Shown here: piece by piece, positions 53,304 through 64,000 of the stretch | How the letters are laid out: each line of letters begins with the position of its first letter | How positions within the stretch are numbered: the first letter of the stretch is position 1 | Source: Neopestalotiopsis rosae | Lineage: Eukaryota; Ascomycota; Sordariomycetes; Amphisphaeriales; Sporocadaceae | NCBI GenBank assembly: GCA_023078685.1 | Contig: JALGAS010000004.1 | Span: forward strand, 3,844,001-3,908,000 | Reading direction: 5' to 3' | DNA: 64,000 nt | Made by a program: the position numbers and the translations under genes | Notes under the pieces: model-generated | What the model was told of the DNA's origin: nothing | What the model saw: the letters and a program-made list of their open reading frames with translations, nothing else | The model's database searches: none

Positions 53304-54728
53304 TCAGAACTCATCCTCGTACCCTTCGTCGTCCTCAATCGGTGGGTACCTGTCTGCAAAGGTGAGCGTGGCCCGGAGATCACACTTTTGTATGTGCAGC
53401 ATGACGTCCTCCATCCGCCGCGTCGCCTGCGCCGTCGGCACGGGCTGGTCGGAGCTGTCCGTGTACCAGAGAATCTCAATCTCCCGCAGGGCCACGTGAC
53501 CGTGCCTCCTCCTCTCGACAATCGCGTCGGCAAACGCCCGGAGCCATTCTTGGATCTCTTGATTGAAGAATGACTGCGGGCCGTTCCGAGAGGTGCTGCG
53601 GCTGCAGTTCATGACCAGCCTCCTCAGGTTGCTCAGCGCCCAGTTGTCGCAGGCGACGCCGACGGCGGGGAGTAGACTCCCGGCGCAGAGCTCGAGCGTG
53701 TCCAAGGAGGTAAAGTTGTTCACGTTGAAATTGCCCAGCGTCTCGGGCCCAATCTCTCGGATGCGCAATACTTGAAGACTGGTGGCCTGGCTTGAAAGCA
53801 TATCGGCAATCATCTGATAGGTCCATTCGCAGCAATTCTCCCATTTCAATCTTGGCCGTCAAAACGAATTAGCTTTTCGTTCTCCAACGCACATGAAGGG
53901 TTTCCTGCTGTGATGCTGTGTTGGAGGCGGCAAATAGATGATTCAGGAGACGATAATGTGTTGGGTCATGGAACAATATCAAAGCCGCGCTCTCCAAAAT
54001 AGGGACGTGAAGGAGGATGTCGATATGTCGTGTACTCACAGATAGTCCCAATCATAGCCATCAGATGCGAGTTCATCGATACTGAACACTTTTAGACTCT
54101 TGGGCCACAGTAGAAAATTGCGGAGAGCATCTGGCGACCCAAACTTGAATCGGCTCACGTGAAGCTCTTCAAGACCTGCTGAGCCTTCGAGACTCTGCCA
54201 TGAGATTTGTCAACGCGAGGCAATTCTCAACGAGAAATACGCCAGGTTACTCACGGGAGGTGGTGCTGCCAGATCCGGGTCCTCGACAACAAATCGATCT
54301 CCCCTCCGACTGGAATTATCCCAGATCCTACTGATATTGCGCACGCTCTCTATATCCAGCCGCTGCAACTTTGGGAAATCCTGGATGATGTCAATGGCAT
54401 TGGTAAAGCCAATCTCGCCCCTCCCCAGGAGAGACACGTGCCGGGCATACGAGACGCAGTGCGGCGCAATCTTGAGGCACTCTCTCAGCCTCTGGCTGCG
54501 CACACGCGCTTTGTGGCCCGGCTGCTTCCACAGCGGATCGTGGTCCCAGTCGTCATTCTGAAAGGTGACGTGCGACCAGATGATGGGCTGGGCGAGGGTG
54601 TAGAACCTCTTGCAGACCAGCGCGAGCGGCCAGGTCAAGCGGTAGGGGGCCTCGGTTGTTGCGAGAAAATCAAAAGACCTCAAGAGTATCTCATTGGGTA
54701 CCTTGAGAACTGGTGGTTCGTCTGCCAT
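53304..54728 (-). CDS. F-box protein with leucine-rich C-terminus
   Basis: Exons 54728-54255, 54194-54040 and 53850-53304; 391 residues. The start at 54728 (MADEPP) is preferred over in-frame upstream ATGs because the F-box follows at once: LKVPNEILLRSFDFLATTE (about 8-26) and LALVCKRFYTLAQPIIW. After it come irregular leucine-rich segments (LQRLDIESV, LEELHVSRF, LQVLRIREIG, LDTLELCAG, LRRLVMNCS, LREIEILWY), typical of fungal F-box/LRR proteins that choose targets for SCF ubiquitin ligases. The C-terminus is acidic (EDDEGYEDEF). The 189-nt second intron is long for this genome and its acceptor (GGCCAAG) is weak. Confidence 0.8.
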
Positions 54729-55371
54729 GGTGTCTTTGATTGGTGTTGAAGAGAGGGCAGAGACGGTGGCTTTTTCTCCAGGAGAGAGCGGACAAGAGGA
54801 ATTGGCCGACCTTTGCTCCCGCGAGTCGTACAAGCTGCAACTACAGAGCTTGCCTTCAAAGTTGCGATGATGGAGATCGGGTGTGTAATCAGCATTGTTT
54901 GAGTTGTAGGTTGCGCACTGCATTGCGTTAATATGGCCTAGGCAGCAGTATTATTCTCACAGTGGTAATGCGCATAGTGGCCCGGGCCGCTGCTGCAAGC
55001 CAAAACAGCGCTAACTGAGCTGCTCATATCAGAAGGTTTCCCTAGAACATTCAAGTCGTCCGTCACATTTGAACCACGAAGCAGAGACTCATGTAGTCAA
55101 TTGAGTTTGGCTGTACATGTAAAGCTTTTCCTCGCAGTTGCAGCAGACACGTGCTGGCCAGGTAAAGACACTGCTGCCCAAAGAAAAACAATCGTTCGTG
55201 ACTAAGGGGTATCGTGATTCGTATATTCGATAAAGTAAAAGACGTCGCCGTGAGTATGGTATTATCTAAGTCTATGATGTAGGCCGTCGTGACTTTTTGG
55301 TCCATCACTGTGGTGTATGTTATGTTGTATTTGGTGGTGGGGGTGGTATATCCTTCCATTTCCCCTCATTA
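54729..55371. other. Intergenic region
   Basis: Includes an in-frame upstream extension of the F-box frame (to 54923), treated as leader. Nothing else identifiable; an AT-rich GTTATGTTGTATT stretch at about 55317 belongs to the 3' flank of the PTH11-like gene. Confidence 0.4.
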
Positions 55372-56892
55372 TTATGATGATGTTGTTTTATCCTTATTAT
55401 CGGATATGGAAAAGGTGTTCTAGGAAGTCAAGACGTGTTAGCAATTTCCGTTCTTTCGTAGGCATGGTAGATACTCGCGCATAATTGTGTAGACTTACCA
55501 CGACCCAGATTTGTCCGTCGTCTGCCATTTTGCGATCTTGTTCGCTCGAGTTGATGGATGTTTCCTTGTCGTTGTGACTTTCGTGGGGCACCAGCACCGG
55601 GAGATGGTTATCATCCACAATTCTCTCCTCGCTGCCTCCGCCGCCGACGGTCGTCCAGCCGTTGCCGTTGTGGCTCTTCAGCGCGTTCGACCGTCGATTC
55701 GACCTCCGATCCAGTGGGCCCAAAGGCAGTCCGCTGACTCCACTGCCAAGATTATATGGTGTCGCCTTGCTCCCATTCCGCTTGGACCGCTGGCTGCTGA
55801 GAAGGTCGTCGAGGAAGGTCGTGACCCAAAAGATGAGGGGCTTTAAGACGGGAATGTTGACGGCCAGAATGGCGACAAAGGTCTCGCGGATCGACCAAAT
55901 CGTGCCCAGGCTGATCGAGGTCGGGTCGCTCAAGCACAGGATGCATCTCAGCAGGGCGGCGATGATGATGAAGAAGCCCAAAGACAGCCAGAATCCACAC
56001 AGAACCTTTCTCCGTAGTGGCATCTTGACTGCCCATAGTAAGGGCATTGGAATGTATAGAATGACCAAATCAGTCCTAAAGATGTTGTTAGAGATGCGAC
56101 AAGACTTCAACATAGTATAACAACTTACGCAACATTGGTTACAATGAGAGCAAGATAGTTTGGTACATTGAGTGCGCAAGCGTCTGTGTCATGTCAATAT
56201 TGTTCCGAAACTGCGACTCTGTCTTGGGCATGATTCTTACCACCAGGATATGGGTACACCTGCCAGTTCTTGTGAAAGGGCATGCAACGGGTGAGACAGA
56301 CCATAATGGTCGAAATGTACGCCAGGACCGTCAGCACGGATGCAATCTTGACGAGGCGCTGCTGCTCGAGTTGGAACCTGTTTGACAAACTTGTGAGCAA
56401 ACCAGACGCAAGCCACAAAGTATGAAACGATGATTGGGCGACGTACGTGAGTCGTTGGTATACAAACAGCATACACCCCTTCATGCAAAAGATCATGGTA
56501 ACGTAAAGGCACCATCCTGCCAAGAGGCATTTGCTTCCAATCTCAATCCTTCTGATCTCGTCATCGGTCAGGAGCACTGCCTTTGCGTCGGTCATGCCAG
56601 TGATACTGCCATATTCGCTAATCATCTGCAGCATGCACAAGACTCCCTGCAGATAGATGAAAAAATAAGCTTCAATGTTTCCCCATGGTTTCTTCTTTTC
56701 TCCGATTGGGCGGAGCAAAAGGAATCGGAATCCCAATCATACCGTCCATAATGGTACTGCAAAGGCGGCAATGTAGTCGTCGCCGGCCCAGTCCCATCCC
56801 ACCACGCTGCATCGGTACCCGATGCGAATGAGGATGATTAGCAAGCTTATGGCATATTCTATCCAAGCTTCTGTCGTGTATGGGTTATACAT
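55372..56892 (-). CDS. PTH11-like seven-helix membrane protein (rhodopsin-like domain)
   Basis: Exons on the minus strand: 56892-56743, 56694-56447, 56377-56241, 56183-56129, 56075-55499 and 55419-55372; 404 residues. Several membrane helices are visible: AWIEYAISLLIILIRIGYR, FFIYLQGVLCMLQMI, WCLYVTMIFCMKGCMLFVY, IASVLTVLAYISTIMVCL, NYLALIVTNVATDLVILYIP, VLCGFWLSLGFFIIIAALL and ETFVAILAVNIPVLKPLIF. The short GDDYIA and DxxCALNVP-type blocks and the long hydrophilic C-tail (Ser/Asn/Arg-rich, ending WVVNTFSISDN) are those of the large fungal family that includes the Magnaporthe receptor PTH11. There is no CFEM domain at the N-terminus. Ligand unknown. Exon 1/2 joining (acceptor GAAAAG at 56695) is the least certain splice. 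Confidence 0.8.
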
Positions 56893-58342
56893 GGCGGTGT
56901 GTGAAGAGGCCCCCGGGCAGCAGAATGCCCCATACGCTCGCGTGTTTGCCTGAAAGCAAATGGACTGCTACCGACCGGGTGGTTCAAGTCCAAGGGCCAA
57001 GAAAACTTTGTTGTTCTGAACTTTCGGTAATCGCGGTTAATGAACGTGGGAAGTGTGAAAAACTTAAAAACAAACATGGGAATCTTTGTTCAAAACACAG
57101 GAATTGCCCCCTTCAAGAAGGACCAACCCCTGCTCCTCGGACAGCTACTCTTCTGGGAATATTTTCTTCAGCTGTGAATATTTCCGTTTGATTTCAATTT
57201 TCCTAGATAAGGTCTCCATACAATTCATGGATTCGCAAAACAAATCATGCCTAGCTCAGGTCCCCGAGGGTCGAATGCACTTTCATTAGTGTTGGGGTAG
57301 TGCCTGGTGGTGAAAGAAGGATGTCACACGCGGGTAGAGCCGCAGATAACTACCTGTTCGGGTGTTTTGAGTCCTGACTCAGGGGCAATAGGGTTCGTTC
57401 TAATGAGATGCCTATGCAGTTGAAGAGTCCTTGTGTCCCTGGATCCCTAAGCGAATCTGTGAATATTGCGTGGATGGTACCCAGTTGTGGTGAGATAGTG
57501 GGCCTCAGCTGCGGATGCGGCGATGATACCTCCGCAACGTTGAGCGTGCGCAGACTAACACCTTCAACTCGCTTCATCATTTTTCTTTCTCCTTGCACCA
57601 TGTGGGATCAGCGTGTGGTTATTGCAAGGTCGGTGCCAAGATTATGATTCCCAGCTCTTGAGCAGGCAACATGAGTCATGATCATACAGGAAAAGCGTTC
57701 CAAGTCGGCGGAACTGTGCGAGAGATGCCGACTGGAAGAGAGACTTTTTGCTAGAGGCATCACATCTCAAAAACGATAAATGGATTATGATCTATTGTGC
57801 GAATTCGATTAGTCGCAAATAACCTCGAAACCACGCAAGCGGTGGCTTGACTATGCGATCTTAGTCGAACGGTTTGACAGCCCTAGCTAATGACTCGAGA
57901 AATTCAGGGTCCGGCATAAGACTACTCCGATTTCTTATCATCACCATCCATTGACGAGAGAGTACGCTAATAGCCCTACTGCTTGCATTGATACCCGAAT
58001 CATGCAAATACTTTCTTCTCAAACTCAATCCTCCTCACTCGAAACAAGACTAGGTACCGCTTGAGGTGATGGGGGACGTGCCATTTATGCTTTGAAGCTA
58101 CTCCGGGATGAACACACAGACAATCGGTTTGGAAAGCCATTGGAAGGCCATACAATAACGACCGAGTCAACACACCTGTCTGTCCCAAGGCAGCCCAGCC
58201 CAACCGGATCTATGTCAGGCCTTGATTCCATAAAAAACCACCAATATCGGCATGGGACTAGTTCAATGTGGCGCCTGGGGTGGCTGTCGTTAGCACGAGG
58301 AAGGCGGAAAATATGGAAATAATGTCCAAGATATTATACTCA
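56893..58342. other. Intergenic region, 1.4 kb
   Basis: No supported gene; frames at 56880-57289 and 57350-57647 have no features. At 58284-58340 the minus strand carries a good intron signature (GTGAGT...GCTAAC...GACAG) immediately at the stop of the CxxHxC-repeat gene, so that gene's 3' end may extend into this region. Confidence 0.4.
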
Positions 58343-60539
58343 CTAAGGAAACCCGGGAACTGCTCTCCGGCGACTACGTCTCCCGCGCCTCCTGCCTCGT
58401 CGATGACGGCTGCCACCACCTCCTGTCGCTGCTGCGGAACCAGGCCATCCCGGCCACGGCACATTTCCCCACCCATGGTGGTCATAATCGTCGTCGCTGC
58501 TACTGTTGCAGCAGCTGAAGTAGCTGCTGTCCGAGTCGCTGCTCTCCTCCTCGTGGTATCGACACCAGCCGGCGTATCGCCCCTTGGCCTGCGCTTCCGC
58601 GGTGCAGCCCGGCTCGTGGCAGGTGTGCGCGACGCAAAACTGCCCGTTCTCGACGACCTCGCCGGTGCAGTTCCTCGCCTGGCACACGTGTACCGCGCAG
58701 TATCTCTTCTGGTCATGGACCTCGGCCGCGCACCCGCCCTGATACCTACACGTGTGGGAGGCACAAAACTTGCCGTCGTTCAGGGTGCGCTCGGAACAGC
58801 CGTTTTGGGCGCAGGCGTGCTTGGCACAGTATGTCCCGGAGCTCATTACGAGGTGCAGCATCGGGTCGATCGCCATCAGTGCCGGAAACGGCACGGTGCT
58901 ATCCGCCAGACGGCGCTGGTTCGGGCAAGCAAAGATGGCACACTTGTGGGTGCTGCAATACGTCGACAATGGCACCCGGATGCCCTGGCAGTCGTTACTG
59001 GCCAAGCAGACGTGGTCGCTGCAACGCCGTCCGTTGGCCACCCTGGGCTTGCCACAGCCCGGCGCATCACAGGGTCTGAGGTCTGTTGTGAAATGGTAAG
59101 TCACTGTCTATTTGCATTTTGGTGGGTGCGATCCAGGAACATACGGTCTTCACACTTGGTCTGTCGATCTCCGTTGCCATCAACAAAACGGAAATTATTG
59201 CAGCCAGCCTCGACACACCGTTCATGCTTGTCGCAATAGCCTCCTTTCTGTTGGTCTCCCTGGCTAGCACAATTGTTTGGCGGTAAGTATTCGCGGCAGA
59301 TATGGTAGAGGCAGTATCCGGACTTGGCTGGCGTAAAAGTCTCCCGGATACACTGACTTTCTTTGCACTCGTGTTCTTTCTCGCTGCAAAACAAGGAGCC
59401 CGCTGTCCCGGATCTCTTCTCGTTGCACCCAAGGAACCTACAGACGTGCTTTTCGCAGGCAGACGAGGTGCCATGGCGCTGCTCATCGCAATCGTGTCCA
59501 AAGGCGCAGTAATGGTCCTTGCAGTACTTGAGAGCCCCGCGGCTGTCAGAGAAGTGAACGTCTTGGTTGCATGTCGCTGCTTTGCACTGCCTATGCCTTG
59601 TACAGAACTTGGCCATGGGCTCGTCACCCGGTGTCACCGGCTCGAGGCATGTTGCAAAAGCGCAGGTATGTTTTTCGCATCGGTTAAGAGCACTATCGCC
59701 AATCTCGAGGCAATCGGCCTCGACGCAAGTATGCTTGAGGCAGTACTTGGAGTTGAGACTTGCATTCTTGATCTCCTTCTTATTCTTGCAGCCATCCTTG
59801 GCACATCCGTCTGTGTGTGCGTTAGCTTGAAGCCGTATTGTGTAGCGCGGTCGACGTACGATCTATGCACCAAGATGCTCTTTTGGTCTTGCCTATCAGC
59901 TTGGGAATATTGCCGCATTTAGGGTCATTACACTCCTTATCTACCAACAGCACCTTTTAGTCTTATAACTTGTTGGAAGGCACTAGTTCGTGCAAATGGG
60001 ATTGCTTACGAATGTCACAGAGAGGTTCATCCTTCTTTGTCGAATTCTTGCACGGCTGCCCATAGTCCCAGTGACGACAGGCATGATCGCTGCAATAAGG
60101 TGATGCAAGGAATCCATAATTTCGACCCTTGGCATACGCTTCGGACTGGTTCTTGCAATGCGTGTGGGCACATAATCGCCATGTTTTGTAGCTCGGTTTT
60201 GAGTCCTTGTTGTAGCCCCTCCATGATCGTTTTTTGCCAAGTGAACGTGTTCCAGGTGGAGGTCCAACACCGTGACGGTGATTCGACTTTTGCAAAGCTA
60301 CTTTCAAGCTTTGGAACAATCCAGGCATCATGAATCCGCGATGCAACAAGAGAAGCCGACAGGTCAAAGATCTTCTCGGCCACGAAGGAGCTTGACAAAC
60401 ACCAAGAGTACTCGTGCGTGATATAGTTTGGGGCAATTTCCCTCTGGTCAAAGCGAGCATAATGATAATAAGTCACTCGGGTCAACGCTGGCATTGAAAG
60501 GGAAAGCTTTTTTGCATCCGAAAGTTTGCCATGCGTCAC
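58343..60539 (-). CDS. CxxHxC-repeat protein (about 20 Cys/His units), unknown function
   Basis: Exons from the minus strand: a 5' exon ending at 60010, then 59940-59860, 59810-59145 and 59082-58343. The protein is a chain of units H-x-C-x(3-5)-C-x(8-14)-[YF]-C-x2, i.e. repeated CxxHxC, for example YCSDHAC, YCLKHTC, RCEKHTC, YCKDHYC, ACEKHVC, YCLYHIC, RCSDHVC, YCSTHKC, YCAKHAC, FCASHTC and YCAVHVC. I count about 20 units, each about 25-45 residues. Spacing suggests one metal or disulfide centre per unit; zinc binding is inference. The tail is acidic/Ser-rich (EEESSDSDSS), then Gly and strongly basic (SRHRRGRRRGRRSRRR). All three introns are phase 1 and fall in the His codon of CxxH. The start is unclear: the frame from 60539 gives a natural-looking helical N-terminus (THEYSWCLSSSFVAEKIFDL) but differs from the repeat frame by one base near 60290. 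I do not recognise a named family. Confidence 0.7.
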
Positions 60540-61102
60540 GTCGCACGGCTACACAGTCGAGACGAGGCGATCGAAACGAATCAGACGAGTGCCCATCAAG
60601 CAAACAGCATGCGCGCGTAACAAAGTGCGAAGTCTCCGAGTCGGTAGCTGATACATCGAGAAGGACTGATCTGTTTTGTATGATACACACCCCAGGGCGG
60701 TACGGATGGGCTGGCAATCTTCGGGGTGCTTCAAGTAAAGAATGGTCATGGAAGTTATTATCTCATAGCTCCAGGTTCTGAAGCAGATTTGTCGTTGGTC
60801 TCTCCCAATCAGGTCACAAGCACTCTCGGATGCGGAAATCAACGGATTATTTGTTTAGCACCGTTCAACTGGTTTCTCGTGAACGTTGCCGAGTAGCGAT
60901 GGGCAAACACTGATATTTGAGGATCGATTCAAGATTTTGTTTGTTTCCTACAGGAACAAGCATGACACGCGAGAGCGGTGTCTGGGGTATCATTTACGTA
61001 CACATCATCGTTATTGAGATCCGATCAATGAATCAACCGCAACATTGCGGTTCCAATAAGTCCACAATCATAGCTATAAAGCTCACTTCGATGGGAGCCT
61101 TG
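60540..61102. other. Intergenic region
   Basis: No gene is seen. Promoter side of the CxxHxC-repeat gene and 3' flank of the TBF1-like gene. Confidence 0.4.
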
Positions 61103-64000
61103 TTACCTCGTTGGCTGCGCTGCCACGGCGGCCGAGGCTGCAAGCAAGGCAGCTTCAATGCTCTGGTCCTGGCTCTCAGCGCTGTTCTCTTGGCTCATGA
61201 AACGTTTCAATTCCAATAAGCCGGCTTCTTCGTCGTTCAGAGGCTCGTGCTTGATGCCATAATCCTCTGGCTTCGGCGGTGCAGCGGCTGGGGTTTGTGA
61301 CTGGGCTGGTGCTTGAGCGTGAGGTTGAACCTGCGGTTGAGCTTGCTGGGCTTGTGGAGTTTGTGCGCGGGCTTGTTGATTGTGTGCTTGGGCTGTAGAC
61401 GTAGGCTGGTGTTGTAGGTGGGAATGAGTTTGCGGTTGATGCTGAGGCTGCGGCTGATGCTGTGCTGGCTGAGGCTGCAATGGCTTCTGCTGCTGTTGCT
61501 GCAGTGGCGTATGCGAGGCATGCTGTTGCGGCTGCGGGTGAACCTGTCGTGGTGGTTGTTGTGGCTGCTGTTGCAACGGGCGCTGCGCTTGAGACTGTGG
61601 CTGGCTAGTATGTTGAAGCCGTTGGTGCTGTTGATGTTGCTGGTGCAGAGACGTCTGATGATGGACAGGATTGGCTGCCCGTTGGTGATTGTGCAGTGTT
61701 TGCTGTTGGGCGTTTTGCGGTTGCAATGGCGGCTGCTGACTTGGCTGCGGCTTCAGGGGCACTTGATTCTGCGCATGATGGGGTGGCCTTGGTGCCACTT
61801 GCTGCATATGATGTGTGTGTGCAGGCTGGCCGTTGACATTATTTTTCTGAGCGGCCTGAGCCAGTTGGACATGCTGCGAGTTGTGTACAGAATGTGTCGG
61901 TGAATGGGCCGCCACATGACCAGACGCTGTCCTTTGCAGCTGAGAGGCATGTGACATGGCTGGGTGCGCGTGGCTGTGGTGGCCCACTTGACCAGGAATT
62001 CCCGGCTTTGATGGTGAAGGCTTTGGCTGAGGCCTTGCCGGGTTACCATTATGTAGACTGCCCAAAGCCATGGTAGCACTGACGCGAGCTTGATCATCGG
62101 GATCTGATGTAAGCCTGGCGCGCTCCTCGGCCTCCTTTCTCGCAGCCTGCGTGGGTGCTCGAGTCTTGAGCTCGCCCGTCACACATTGAAGGTAGTAGGG
62201 CATCTCCGAATTTGTCTTCAAGAAGAACAGTTTCAAGTTTCGTGCTTTGTCTTTGAGCTGAACCTGCGTACGGTCGGCAAGAATTGTGCTCATACGGCCC
62301 TGTTGGCCGAACAAACTTAAGATTTGGGACCAGTGGGGGCCTTTTACCATGTCCAGTCCCATCATCAGAGCCTTCTCTTCCTCGGGACTCCAGGGCCGTC
62401 TCGTTGAATGTGAGCCCTCTCTACGGGCATGAGTGCTGGATCGTGCGGCGGCAGCTTGTCTGGCTCTCTCATACAGAATTTCTGAAGAAGCATGCTGGCC
62501 AGGAGGAAGCTCGACTCTGTCCGAACCTTGGGCCTGTTGTACACCGCCATTGGCTTGTTGGGAGTAAGCATAGTACTGCTGCTGCTGAGCTGGCTGCTGG
62601 GCTGCTTGTTGTTGTGGCTGGTGGGATACATGTTGGCCATTTGACGTTCCATTTGTACTTTGTTGCACTGTGGTTGGGTGATATTGATTGCGTTGCATTG
62701 TCTGCAAAGCCAAGTTGGTGGCACGCATGGCACTCTCGCTTGTAGACAGAACCGCTGGTGACATTTCGGTCGATCCTGAGCCCTGTGCTTGCTCGGACGC
62801 ATACGAGATGAGAGCGGCGAGGTCCTCAGCCACGACATTGTTAGAGGTTCCGTTCGTTCCTACGGCTTCTGATGCGGCCTTTGCTGCCTCCGCGATAGCT
62901 GCATCAATATCGAAGCTATCAAGGCCGTTAACGCCGTCAAAAAGACCAGTACTCTCAGCATCAGCAGACACGCTCGTTGGGCTTGATCCCAACTTCTCGA
63001 TGTTTCCCATATGCTTGTCCAGGTAAGTGCTGAGCTCGTCTAAGAAAGCTTCATAGGTGTATTGTTGGCTCAAAGCCACTATACTCCTTGTCAGTAACAT
63101 ACAAGGAGAGCACAATAGACATGCTACTTACAAATGCTGCTCTGATCGTGGGATTCGTTCAAAAGCATTGCCTTCCGGACCTCGGCATCGGTGAGAAACT
63201 TGGTCTCAGACTGGGCCAATGGTAGGTCGGGATGGTGCTTCTTTAGAGAATCCTCCTGTCCAGTCACGAAGAGCTCTTCAAGTATTTGGTTCCTTGGTTT
63301 AGACTGTTCGGACTCAAGCAGAGTCAAGAACATTTGTGTTTTGAGGCCAAGGTACAGGTCGGCTTCTTCAGTTGCCATTTGCTGTCCGCCAGCTACAAAT
63401 GTACTCAGAAAGCTGGTATTTAGATCAGGCCAGCCCAGCTCATTAGCGCCAAACATGCTCGCGCACGATGTAGCCAAATTAGCTATCCGGATGATCTCGC
63501 GATCTTCGGGGCTGCTAATGTCGAGTTGATCGGGATAGAGCAGTGGAAAGTCCTCCGACAGCTGTTTCCGCAAGGAATCGAAGAAAGACCTGAGCAATAC
63601 ATATTCCTTGCCGACAGTGCTATTGTCCGGGTCGTTGAGTGCAGTGATTGTATCTTCCAGTGGTTGTTCGGACAAGGCAATGAGGATATCAACAGCGACC
63701 TTGCCCAACGTTGGCAGTATATACGTCTGCCGCGTGTATTGCGCCCGGTTGCTCCATATCGTGGTCTTCTTTGGTGTAGCTTGAAGAGATGCAGACAGAT
63801 CCGGTAGTGCCAGAGGATCGTTTGTACTGTCGTGGTTCAGCAGATCCCCGTTGGTGTCCAGATCCCCGCCAGCATCTAGGCTATTGGTGATACTCGCCAT
63901 GATGCTGTTCAGGTCTAGATCATGATGTGTGTGATCCTCGTCGCCGCCAATGCCATTGACTTCATTGTGAAAGTCAGAAGCGGGATGGTCTTGTGCTACC
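61103..64000 (-). CDS. tbf1: TTAGGG-repeat-binding factor, TBF1-like (5' end outside window)
   Basis: Exons 64000-63132 (open to the edge) and 63078-61103, joined in phase 1 over a 53-nt intron; at least 940 residues in the window. The first exon and start of the second carry a TRF-homology region (about 63750-63000): all-helical, with [20 protein letters not shown] and [15 protein letters not shown]. The Myb/telobox lies at about 62405-62215: [31 protein letters not shown] and the telobox helix [19 protein letters not shown], matching TBF1-type rather than TRF1/TAZ1-type teloboxes. TBF1 binds TTAGGG repeats at subtelomeres and promoters and is nuclear. Between Myb and C-terminus are about 300 Gln/His/Pro-rich residues. 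Near the end, [12 protein letters not shown] contains a psi-K-x-E sumoylation consensus. No in-frame stop occurs before the window edge, so the true start lies beyond 64000. Confidence 0.85.

Noticed and set aside
58284..58342. Additional 3' intron of the CxxHxC-repeat gene (GTGAGT...GCTAAC...GACAG)
   Set aside because: The signature is good and overlaps the TAG stop, but the exon it would open encodes nothing recognisable and runs for about 70 residues; kept only as a possibility in the intergenic entry.
58268..59239. Long plus-strand frame (323 residues) opposite the CxxHxC-repeat gene
   Set aside because: Ala/Val-rich shadow of the Cys/His codons on the other strand; no domain and no splice support.
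1..64000. CRISPR arrays, bacterial operons, rRNA, intact transposons with transposase or reverse transcriptase
   Set aside because: None seen; the window is spliced fungal nuclear DNA with only decayed repeats.

Overview
The window is nuclear DNA of a filamentous ascomycete (Pezizomycotina; most likely a Sordariomycete, Hypocreales-type, by gene content, but the species cannot be named from sequence alone). Evidence: many 45-100 nt GT-AG introns with CTAAC/CTGAC branch sites, a HET-domain protein, a Zn2Cys6 regulator, a PTH11-like receptor, a GLEYA adhesin, and fungal forms of PPG1, UPF3 and a TTAGGG-repeat-binding protein. About 27 protein genes and one tRNA-Gly(GCC) are supported. Exon models were built by eye from splice signals and checked for frame continuity; coordinates in each entry span the whole CDS and the exons are listed in the evidence.

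Layout. 1-108: 5' end of a membrane transporter-like gene. 1311-1381: tRNA-Gly. 2032-4134: HET protein. 4.1-6.6 kb: gene-poor with a decayed dispersed repeat. 6627-7910: SNG1/DUF3533 membrane protein. 7.9-11 kb: AT-richer, gene-poor, with a second copy of the repeat and a fragment matching the 3' part of the secreted-protein gene at 11048. 12451-19449: a probable co-regulated catabolic or secondary-metabolic cluster (carboxymuconolactone decarboxylase-like, Baeyer-Villiger monooxygenase, NmrA-like, Zn2Cys6 regulator) whose promoters share a TGCCGA motif. 19847-25341: ankyrin protein, MACPF-like protein, CHID1-like GH18 protein, GNAT-like protein. 26508-32142: housekeeping block (small GRF zinc-finger protein with two PIP-box-like motifs, phosphatase PPG1, UPF3). 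33310-38372: GLEYA adhesin and secreted GH3 glucosidase. 38847-47373: P450, MFS transporter, FAD oxidase and HAD hydrolase, a likely second catabolic group. 48857-56892: short-chain reductase, GH30 glycosidase, F-box protein, PTH11-like receptor. 58343-60539: a protein built of about 20 CxxHxC repeats. 61103-64000: TBF1-like telobox protein, 5' end outside the window.

Most notable: (a) the 179-residue GRF protein whose two PIP-box-like motifs are each interrupted by a phase-1 intron just after the Gln codon; (b) the CxxHxC repeat protein whose three internal introns all fall in the His codon of the repeat; (c) the TGCCGA-rich promoters of the BVMO cluster; (d) a MACPF-like gene with a GC-AG intron and a 10-nt exon.
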